25,425 nucleotides of DNA from Gallispira sp964526435 (GTDB lineage Bacteria; Bacillota; Clostridia; Lachnospirales; CAG-274). A program made the position numbers and the translations under genes. Below the pieces are notes generated by a model. The model was given only the letters and a program-made list of their open reading frames with translations, made no database searches and was not told the DNA's origin. This document shows, one piece after another, positions 16,140 to 22,599 of the stretch. The number at the start of each line of letters is the position of its first letter. The stretch's first letter is position 1. The stretch lies in contig CAZGIC010000017.1 in the NCBI GenBank assembly GCA_964526435.1, forward strand, positions 1 to 25,425, given 5' to 3'.

Positions 16140-17168
16140 TTAAACCTGCACTTCCCCTGCCAATACCTTTTTATAGTCCTCATAATTCTTTTCCAGCAGC
16201 TTTGGTGTATCAAGCTCATAAGGACATTTTGCTGAACATTTGTTACAGTGAAGACAGTTTTCTATTTTCTTCATTTCCGCCTGCATTTCCTCTGTAAGCC
16301 AGTTTTTTGAAGGCGCCCTTCTAAGCATAAGTGACATTCTGGCACACTGGTTTATCATTATTCCTGCGGGACATGGCATACAGTAACCACAGCCACGGCA
16401 GAAGTCCCCTGCAAGCTCTGTCTTCTCCTTTTCAATAAAAGCTCTCATTTCATCGTTCATTTCAGGAGTTTCATCCATAAAAGCAAGCCATTCATCAAGT
16501 TCATTTTCCTTCTGTATACCCCAAATAGGCAAAACATTGTCAAACTGGCTCATAAATGCCATTGAAGGTACGGACTGATTTATTAAGCCTCCTGCAAGGC
16601 CTTTCATTGCAATAAATCCCATATTCATTTCCCTGCTTTTGTTTACAAGTTCAATTTCCTTATCTGAAGACAAATAACTGAAAGGGAACTGTATTGTTTC
16701 ATATAGACCCGAATTTACAGCATCAAAAGCTATCTGCAATTTATGTGCAGTAATTCCTATATGTCTTATTTTTCCCTGTTTTTTAGCCTCAAGCATACAT
16801 TCATACATACCTGTACCGTCACCTGGTGCAAATACTTTGTCTGCACAGTGGAACTGATAAATATCCACATAATCTGTTTTTAAAAGCTCCAGAGAAGTTT
16901 CAAGCTGCTTCCAAAAGTCATCGGGAGTCTTTGACATTGTTTTAGTTGCTATGTAATAGCTGTCCCTTGAATAATTTTCAAAGGCAAGCCCGATTTTTTC
17001 TTCGCTGTCACTGTAAGCCCTTGCCGTATCAAAAAACTTCATACCGCCCTCATAGGCTTTCCTCAGTATTTTAACGGCATCTTCTTTGTTTCTTCTCTGA
17101 ACAGGAAGAGCACCAAAGGCATTCTGACAAACCTTTATGCCTGTACTTCCCAGTGTTATTTCTTTCAT
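16140..17168 (-). CDS. Aldo/keto reductase with C-terminal double [4Fe-4S] ferredoxin domain
   Basis: 342 residues; AGGAGG lies 8 nt before the ATG at 17168. The N-terminal AKR barrel has the catalytic tetrad Asp47, Tyr52 (FFDTARAYSDSE), Lys76 (IATKT) and His107 (IYQFHCAD). The C-terminal part has two cysteine clusters, CRGCGYCMPCP (~257-267) and CLHCNKCSAKCP (~307-318), able to bind two [4Fe-4S] centres. Such AKR-ferredoxin fusions are common in anaerobes, where NAD(P)H and ferredoxin-type electrons may be linked; the substrate is unknown. It lies 110 bp after the SDR gene on the same strand. The family is firm. Confidence 0.94.
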   Translation of the reverse strand: MKEITLGSTGIKVCQNAFGALPVQRRNKEDAVKILRKAYEGGMKFFDTARAYSDSEEKIGLAFENYSRDSYYIATKTMSKTPDDFWKQLETSLELLKTDYVDIYQFHCADKVFAPGDGTGMYECMLEAKKQGKIRHIGITAHKLQIAFDAVNSGLYETIQFPFSYLSSDKEIELVNKSREMNMGFIAMKGLAGGLINQSVPSMAFMSQFDNVLPIWGIQKENELDEWLAFMDETPEMNDEMRAFIEKEKTELAGDFCRGCGYCMPCPAGIMINQCARMSLMLRRAPSKNWLTEEMQAEMKKIENCLHCNKCSAKCPYELDTPKLLEKNYEDYKKVLAGEVQV

Positions 17169-17278
17169 ATTTTTTTCCTCCTGTGATACAAATATATTTT
17201 TCTTTATATCTCACTATAAAAAACAACCGATTTTAAGCTTTCTGTAAAGAGCGGTAAAGGATTTCCATTCCTTACTCC

Positions 17279-18034
17279 TCACTCTCTTTCCCCTTTACTG
17301 TGCTGTATTCTGTAACAAACCATAAGCACAAGTCTCAGGGGAGCAAGTCCCGATAAAACTGAAACAATTTTTTCAGTAAAGCCTGGTATAATAACCATCT
17401 TTTTTCTGAACATTCCTTTAAGTGCAATTCTGCTTGCTTCCATACTGTTAAGTGGTTTTAACGAAAAAGAAACCCCTGCCCTTTCATTAAACCCAGTATC
17501 AACGGGACCTGGGCAGAACACAGATATTCTCACCTTTGACCGCCTTACTCTCAGTTCTTCGTTTATGGCAGTTGTCAGCTTATAAACATATGCTTTTGTA
17601 GCATAATAAGTTGCCATAAGAGGTCCCGAGCCAAAGGCGGCAAGCGAAGATACATTAAGTATATACCCTCTGTTTTTCTTTACAAAATCCCTTAAATACA
17701 GCTTTGTAAGTATATGGAGAGCACTTATATTCAGGTCTATCATATTCAGCTCCCTGTGCAGACTTGTATAATAAAATTCTCCCCACTCTCCGTAGCCTGC
17801 ATTGTTTATAAGTATATCAACATTTCCTGTCATACCATGAAGCTTATAGCAGTTTTTCCTTATGCTTAAATCCATTGGTATAACCCTTACATTTGTGTTA
17901 AGCTTATTTGCCAGTTTTTTAAGCTTCTCCTCATTTCTTGCCACAAGTATAAGGTCATACCCTTTTTCGGCAAGGAGTATCGCCATATCTCTGCCCATAC
18001 CACCGCTTGCACCTGTTATTAAAGCCGTTGCCAT
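17279..18034 (-). CDS. Short-chain dehydrogenase/reductase
   Basis: 251 residues. A Rossmann NAD(P)-binding motif TGASGGMG is at residues 7-14, NNAG at 77-80, the catalytic Ser130 (NVSS), Tyr143 and Lys147 (YYATK), and PGPVDT after strand 6. These are the classical SDR residues. The ATG overlaps the cca stop by one base (TAATG), with AAGGAGG inside the end of cca, so the two are probably translationally coupled. The C-terminal tail (KGERE) and stop codon are made from a short heptamer repeat also seen elsewhere in the window. Substrate unknown; a DltE/YqjQ-like oxidoreductase is possible. Confidence 0.93.
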   Translation of the reverse strand: MATALITGASGGMGRDMAILLAEKGYDLILVARNEEKLKKLANKLNTNVRVIPMDLSIRKNCYKLHGMTGNVDILINNAGYGEWGEFYYTSLHRELNMIDLNISALHILTKLYLRDFVKKNRGYILNVSSLAAFGSGPLMATYYATKAYVYKLTTAINEELRVRRSKVRISVFCPGPVDTGFNERAGVSFSLKPLNSMEASRIALKGMFRKKMVIIPGFTEKIVSVLSGLAPLRLVLMVCYRIQHSKGERE

Positions 18035-19197
18035 TAAAATACCTCCTTAATATAGTCCAGCAGTATATCCTTATTATTCTTATGAGGCTCCCTCATTACA
18101 TAGTCAAGAGCCTTATTTAAAGCCTCTCCCACAAGCTTCCCCTTTATACCTGTTTCAATCATATCATTTCCCGAAAGGGCAAGGTCTTTGAGAGAACAGC
18201 AGTCATTTTTTACATCTTCAAGCATATTAAAATATTTTTCGCTGTCACAGTTTTTAACTGCACACATAACCTCAATAACTTTTTTTACATTTTCTCCCGT
18301 AAGACTTACAAGCTTTCTCATTGAATACAGATCGGTAATTTCATAGTCTGTATATTTTGATATAAGAGTAACCGCCGCCATACTTTTATTGTCTGTTCTG
18401 AGCCTTTTCATTATTTTTTTTACATTGACCCAATCTATGCCGTAAAAAATATATGCAAGTCTTACAACTATATCGCTGCTTAAACCGTTTATTTTACCAT
18501 AATCAAATTTTTTACCAAGTATTTCAGGCAGAAAATGCTCTGTCATTCCTGAATTTAAAAGTATATCAAGTCTTTCATTGTGGTCTGACAATATAAGCCT
18601 GAAAAATTCCTCTCTTATTCTTTCAATACTTATATTTTCAATTAAATCGGCATTTTCCTTAAGAGCATTAAGTGTATTTTCTTCAATTGCAAAATCAAGC
18701 TGTGCAGAAAATCTCACAGCTCGCATCATTCTCAAAGCATCTTCCTGAAATCTCTTTGCAGGCTCTCCAACACCTCTTATGACCTTTTTTTTAATATCCT
18801 CAATGCCGCCAAAAAGATCAACATATCCCTTTACATCATTGTAGGCTATTGCGTTTATTGTAAAGTCACGCCTTGACAGATCTCCTGACAGCCTGTCTGT
18901 AAATATAACCTCCTCAGGATGCCTGTTGTCCTTGTATTCCCCGTCAATTCTGTAGGTTGTTATTTCAAAACCTGTTTTGTCAATAATTACAGTAACTGTG
19001 CCATGCTGTATGCCTGTGTCTACAGTATGAGAAAATATTTTCTTCACCTCTTCAGGCAGTGCAGACGTAGTTATATCATAGTCGTGAGGTTCTTTTCCCA
19101 TAAGGTAATCTCTTACACACCCTCCTACTATATAACCTTCATATCCGTTTTTATATAATTCATTTAAAATATATTTTACATTTTTCGGAAGCTTCAT
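18034..19197 (-). CDS. cca: CCA-adding tRNA nucleotidyltransferase
   Basis: 387 residues from the ATG at 19197, 7 nt after AAGGAG; an in-frame TTG two codons upstream is too close to the ribosome site. The class II nucleotidyltransferase motifs are clear: IVGGCVRDYLMG, the metal-binding DYDITT, RRDFTINAIAY and EDALRMMRAVRFSAQL. The enzyme builds or repairs the 3' CCA of tRNA. Whether it adds all three bases or only A cannot be decided here. The following SDR gene overlaps it. A promoter back-to-back with that of the two-component genes lies upstream. Confidence 0.96.
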   Translation of the reverse strand: MKLPKNVKYILNELYKNGYEGYIVGGCVRDYLMGKEPHDYDITTSALPEEVKKIFSHTVDTGIQHGTVTVIIDKTGFEITTYRIDGEYKDNRHPEEVIFTDRLSGDLSRRDFTINAIAYNDVKGYVDLFGGIEDIKKKVIRGVGEPAKRFQEDALRMMRAVRFSAQLDFAIEENTLNALKENADLIENISIERIREEFFRLILSDHNERLDILLNSGMTEHFLPEILGKKFDYGKINGLSSDIVVRLAYIFYGIDWVNVKKIMKRLRTDNKSMAAVTLISKYTDYEITDLYSMRKLVSLTGENVKKVIEVMCAVKNCDSEKYFNMLEDVKNDCCSLKDLALSGNDMIETGIKGKLVGEALNKALDYVMREPHKNNKDILLDYIKEVF

Positions 19198-19226
19198 AAC
19201 CAAACTCCTTTTTCATTATTAATTTA

Positions 19227-19255
19227 ATCTTAACATATTTATCAAATAATATCAA
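19227..19255 (-). promoter_or_regulatory. Candidate cca promoter
   Basis: On the minus strand: -35 TTGATA (19250-19255), 17-nt spacer, -10 TAAGAT (19227-19232). It is 7 bp from the -35 of the divergent two-component promoter. Confidence 0.55.
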
Positions 19256-19262
19256 TCAGCAC

Positions 19263-19291
19263 TTGATAAATTCCCTGAAAATGCGTATAAT
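19263..19291 (+). promoter_or_regulatory. Promoter of the WalRK-like operon
   Basis: -35 TTGATA (19263-19268), 17-nt spacer, -10 TATAAT (19286-19291). The leader of about 115 nt includes the perfect 16-nt palindrome ATATTTTCCAAAATAT (19360-19375), a possible operator or RNA stem. Confidence 0.75.
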
Positions 19292-19410
19292 TAAATTTAT
19301 AAAAAACAAATATAATCTTAATAAGAAACAGATAAATTTTTGCATAAACGATCAATCATATATTTTCCAAAATATATTTGAATATTTAAAATAAATCAGG
19401 AGGTGTTTAT

Positions 19411-20097
19411 ATGGCAAAAGTATTAGTTGTAGATGACGAAGCAAGTATTGTAAATATTATATCATATAATCTGAAGAAAGAAGGTTATGATGTCATTACG
19501 GCAGAAGACGGAGAAGCAGGACTTGAACTTGCAATGAATGAAAACCCGGACCTTATACTCCTTGACATAATGATGCCCAAAATGGACGGATATGAAGTGT
19601 GCCGCAAAATAAGAGAAAAAAGCAATGTCCCTATTATTATGCTCACAGCAAGAGCAGATGAGGTAGATAAGGTCATAGGCCTTGAAATGGGTGCCGATGA
19701 CTATGTTACAAAGCCTTTCGGCAACAGGGAACTTATTGCAAGAGTAAAAGCACATTTGAGGAGAAGCACAGCTAAGGATGCTCCGACAGAACAAGGCAAT
19801 GTTCAGACATTCGGAGATTTGACAATAGACTTTGACCGTTACGAAGTTACAAAAAGAGGTGAAGTTATTAACCTTACAATGAGAGAATTTGAACTTCTCA
19901 CTTTCCTCGCAACTCAGAAAAGCCAGATATTCAACAGAGAAACCCTTCTTGAAAAAGTATGGGGATATGAATATTTCGGCGATGTAAGAGCAGTAGATGT
20001 AACTATAAGACGTTTAAGAGAAAAAATTGAAGATGATCCGGGAAAACCCAGATATGTAATAACAAAAAGAGGAATAGGCTACTATTTCAGTTCATAA
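19411..20097 (+). CDS. walR: OmpR/PhoB-family response regulator, WalR/PhoP-like
   Basis: 228 residues; AGGAGG 8 nt before the ATG. The receiver domain (~1-120) has the acidic pocket VVDDE, the phosphoacceptor Asp52 (LLDIMMPKMDG), the Thr/Ser switch MLTARA and Lys in VTKPF. The C-terminal winged-helix DNA-binding domain (~130-228) shows NLTMREFELL and VDVTIRRLREKI. It is co-transcribed with the kinase that follows 21 bp later. WalR and PhoP cannot be separated surely by motif alone; the close receiver similarity and PAS-HAMP partner favour WalR, which controls cell-wall turnover. Symbol given on that basis. Confidence 0.88.
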   Translation: MAKVLVVDDEASIVNIISYNLKKEGYDVITAEDGEAGLELAMNENPDLILLDIMMPKMDGYEVCRKIREKSNVPIIMLTARADEVDKVIGLEMGADDYVTKPFGNRELIARVKAHLRRSTAKDAPTEQGNVQTFGDLTIDFDRYEVTKRGEVINLTMREFELLTFLATQKSQIFNRETLLEKVWGYEYFGDVRAVDVTIRRLREKIEDDPGKPRYVITKRGIGYYFSS

Positions 20098-20118
20098 TAA
20101 ATCAGCAGAGGACAAAAT

Positions 20119-21915
20119 ATGAAAAGTATTCGTTGGCGGCTTGTATTTATGTATCTGTCCCTTGTGTTTATAGTTATGATACTTACAGGTACATTTATCA
20201 TAGTCAGCACAGAAAAAAGAGAACAAACCAAGGCATCAGAAGAAATGCGTCAGTGTGCCGTATATGTTGAAGAACAGGTTATTGAGCAATATGACAGCAG
20301 ATATTTTCAGGACAGCCTTGTCAATCTTTCAATAGTAAGCTCCACTATAAGAAATATGAGCGTTCAGATTCTGAATTCAGAGGGCGAAACAATTGCAAGC
20401 TCCACTGCTTCAGATAATTCAGGCTTTCAGCACTATTCAAACTCAGCAATCATATCTGCATTAAACGGAAACGAAAGTTTTCTTACAAACAGCAAAATTA
20501 CAGATTCATTAGGACAGGAAAAGACAGTTATGAGCTATTCTTATCCCTGCAAAGATGATGATAATAATGTAGAGTATATTGTTTATGTTCAGATGGATTC
20601 AGAAGCTATTGAAGAAACCATTTCACAAACTGCAAGAACAATACTTGTAGCCGTAGTTTTGGCACTTATAATCACTGCAATACTGGGACTTCTTTTCGCA
20701 AACACAATTACAGCCCCTATTGCAGTACTTACAAAAAACGCAAACCTTATGGCAAAAGGCCGACTTGACCAGAAAGTTACAGTAAAGGGCAATGACGAAA
20801 TAGGTCAGCTTACAAGAAGCTTTAATATAATGGCAAAGGAACTTAAAAAGACAATCCAGGAAAGTGAGGAACAGCGAAACAAGCTCGAAATTGTTCTTCA
20901 TAATATGACAGACGGTATACTTGCCTTCGATGAGAACGGTCAGCTTATACATATAAACCGTTCTTCATACGATATGTTAGATATAGACGATGTCAACATT
21001 TCTCTTGAATGGCTCCTTGATATGCTTAACATAAGCCTGTCGGACATTAAGCAGGGGGCAGTAAAGGAACTTGTTGTAAACGGCAAAGATGACAAGTACA
21101 TTTCCGTTGCTATTATGCCCTACACTTTAAAAAAGAAAAAGAGAAAAGAAAAACCTGTCGGCATAATAGTCATACTTCACGACATTACAAAATACAGACA
21201 GCTTGATGATATGCGTCAGGAATTTGTTGCAAACGTAAGCCACGAAATAGGCACTCCCCTTACAACAATAAAAGGTTATGCAGAGCTTCTCCTTGACGGT
21301 GCAATTGACGATAAGCCTGTTGCAATGGAATTTCTTAAAGAAATAAATATAGCAGCAGACAGAATGAAGCTTTTAAGAGATGATCTTCTTGACCTTTCAC
21401 GTTTTGACACAAAGGTAAACAAACTCAATATGGAAGATGTAAACCTTGTATCCCTTGTTTCGGGCTGCTGCCGTCAAAATCTTATTGTTGCAGAAAACAA
21501 GAACCAGAATATTGTTTTTAATCCCCCTGACAAACCTATGTTCATATATGCCGACCCCGGCAGAATAAATCAGGTAATAACAAATATAATGTCAAATGCC
21601 ATGAAATACAGTGACAAAGGTGCAACTATAAATATAAGGCTCAAGGAAACAGAAAAATACTATCATCTTGAAATCGAAGATAACGGTATTGGTATGCCTA
21701 AAGAAGCCCTTGACAGAATATTTGACAGATTTTACAGAGTTGACAAGGCACGAAGCAGAGCTATGGGCGGCAATGGTCTGGGGCTTGCAATTGTTAAAGA
21801 AATTATGGATGCCCATAACGGAAGTATAAAGGTTTACAGTACTCTCGGAGAAGGCACAACCATGATTCTTATATTCCCTAAAAGCGAACTTGCAGACTAT
21901 ATAGTTGAACATTAA
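20119..21915 (+). CDS. walK: Membrane sensor histidine kinase, WalK/VicK-like
   Basis: 598 residues; AGAGGA precedes the ATG. Two membrane helices (~8-30 and ~168-194) frame an extracellular sensor domain of about 135 residues. HAMP (~195-247), a PAS domain (~255-360, DGILAFDENGQLIHIN), HisKA with His375 in SHEIGTPLTTIKGY, and an HATPase domain with N-box NIMSNAMKYS (~488), G1 DNGIGMP (~521) and G2 GNGLGLAIV (~551) follow. This is the WalK order, sensing wall state through the outer domain. The H-box has Gly where Arg is usual (HE-L/I-RTP). No WalH/WalI genes follow, as in many Clostridia. PhoR is the alternative assignment. Confidence 0.88.
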   Translation: MKSIRWRLVFMYLSLVFIVMILTGTFIIVSTEKREQTKASEEMRQCAVYVEEQVIEQYDSRYFQDSLVNLSIVSSTIRNMSVQILNSEGETIASSTASDNSGFQHYSNSAIISALNGNESFLTNSKITDSLGQEKTVMSYSYPCKDDDNNVEYIVYVQMDSEAIEETISQTARTILVAVVLALIITAILGLLFANTITAPIAVLTKNANLMAKGRLDQKVTVKGNDEIGQLTRSFNIMAKELKKTIQESEEQRNKLEIVLHNMTDGILAFDENGQLIHINRSSYDMLDIDDVNISLEWLLDMLNISLSDIKQGAVKELVVNGKDDKYISVAIMPYTLKKKKRKEKPVGIIVILHDITKYRQLDDMRQEFVANVSHEIGTPLTTIKGYAELLLDGAIDDKPVAMEFLKEINIAADRMKLLRDDLLDLSRFDTKVNKLNMEDVNLVSLVSGCCRQNLIVAENKNQNIVFNPPDKPMFIYADPGRINQVITNIMSNAMKYSDKGATINIRLKETEKYYHLEIEDNGIGMPKEALDRIFDRFYRVDKARSRAMGGNGLGLAIVKEIMDAHNGSIKVYSTLGEGTTMILIFPKSELADYIVEH

Positions 21916-21986
21916 AGGGTGAAATAATATTCTTTTAAAAAAAACTCCCCAAAAATACCATTTGCTTCCTTTTTGACAACAACTGC

Positions 21987-22021
21987 TTCCAAAACAACAA
22001 ATAAAATTTGTTGTTTTGGAA
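21987..22021. repeat. 15-bp perfect inverted repeat after the histidine kinase gene
   Basis: Arms 21987-22001 and 22007-22021 (TTCCAAAACAACAAA and its complement) flank the loop TAAAA, 71 nt after the kinase stop. There is no T-run on either strand, so a classic intrinsic terminator is doubtful; it may still be a 3'-end stabilising stem or a binding site. Confidence 0.8.
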
Positions 22022-22108
22022 ATGTTGATAAAAACAGTTTAAAGTCGGATTTCTGACCTTTTTGTAATAAAAACTTGTACAATTTCTATAAAAAACACAA
22101 AAAATCCT

Positions 22109-22137
22109 TTGACTTTTATTGTTAAATATGTTATCCT
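22109..22137 (+). promoter_or_regulatory. Promoter of the cold-shock gene
   Basis: -35 TTGACT (22109-22114), 17-nt spacer, -10 TATCCT (22132-22137). The start near 22145 would give a leader of about 96 nt. Confidence 0.65.
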
Positions 22138-22144
22138 TGTATAG

Positions 22145-22202
22145 AAAAATAAAACTAATGTTTTATTTTTATTAGCAGTTGGTAATAAAGTATTACCCAC
22201 TG
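22145..22202 (+). promoter_or_regulatory. Two-hairpin 5' leader of the cold-shock gene
   Basis: The first stem is AAAAATAAAAC-TAAT-GTTTTATTTTT (11 bp, weak A-U pairs, 22145-22170). The second is CAGT-T-GGTAATA-AAG-TATTACC-C-ACTG (7+4 bp around one mismatch, 22176-22202). The AGGAGG at 22227-22232 is outside both. Cold-shock mRNAs are known to use temperature-responsive leaders; that role here is inference. Confidence 0.6.
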
Positions 22203-22240
22203 AAACAATTTATTTTTTTATTTTTAGGAGGAACTGTTAA

Positions 22241-22441
22241 ATGATGCAAGGAACAGTTAAGTGGTTTAATGCAGAGAAAGGATTCGGTTTTATTTCTGCT
22301 GAAAGCGGTAACGATGTATTCGTTCATTTTTCTGCTATTCAGTCTGATGGCTACAGGACATTAGAAGAAGGTCAGAAGGTTGAATTTGAGGTTGTTGACG
22401 GTGCAAAGGGACCTCAGGCCGCAAATGTAGTTCGTTTATAA
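22241..22441 (+). CDS. csp: Cold-shock protein (CspA family)
   Basis: 66 residues; AGGAGG lies 8-9 nt before the first of two adjacent ATG codons. A single OB-fold cold-shock domain fills the protein, with GTVKWFNAEKGFGFI (RNP1 KGFGFI) and DVFVHFSAI (RNP2 VFVHF). It binds single-stranded RNA/DNA as an RNA chaperone in the cytoplasm. Length is typical. It stands alone with its own promoter, a structured leader, and stem-loops downstream. Confidence 0.97.
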   Translation: MMQGTVKWFNAEKGFGFISAESGNDVFVHFSAIQSDGYRTLEEGQKVEFEVVDGAKGPQAANVVRL

Positions 22442-22536
22442 TCATTAAGTAAATATTTTAACTTTAACATAGATTTTTATATTTTTATAGATTTTTATAT
22501 TAGTTTTTATTTTATTTTGGTTATAACATATCATAA

Positions 22537-22550
22537 CTGTCTTCGGACAG
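22537..22550 (+). other. UUCG tetraloop hairpin downstream of csp
   Basis: CTGTC-TTCG-GACAG forms a 5-bp stem closed by a C(UUCG)G loop, an extra-stable RNA tetraloop. It is 96 nt after the csp stop and just before the large shared terminator; probably part of the csp 3' end. The A+T-rich stretch before it has a tandem ATAGATTTTTATATT. Confidence 0.55.
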
Positions 22551-22551
22551 C

Positions 22552-22587
22552 AAAAAGAGGCGGTGACTTCTAAAAGTCACCGCCTTT
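22552..22587. terminator. Terminator between convergent csp and clpB
   Basis: A perfect 12-bp stem AGGCGGTGACTT/AAGTCACCGCCT (22558-22569, 22574-22585) with a 4-nt loop. On the minus strand it is followed by CTTTTTG, so it is a strong terminator for clpB; on the plus strand only TTT follows, so it may also act weakly for csp. Confidence 0.88.
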
Positions 22588-22599
22588 AAACTTATTATA

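Larger units (their letters stand above)
21916..22240. other. Intergenic region: long inverted repeat and structured csp leader
   Basis: No gene is seen. It holds a 15-bp perfect inverted repeat (21987-22021), a csp promoter (22109-22137) and two leader hairpins (22145-22170, 22176-22202), each listed separately. Confidence 0.8.

Noticed and set aside
16140..17168. T-box as regulator of the aldo/keto reductase gene
   Set aside because: The T-box lies after the stop of that gene on the same strand, so it cannot be its leader.
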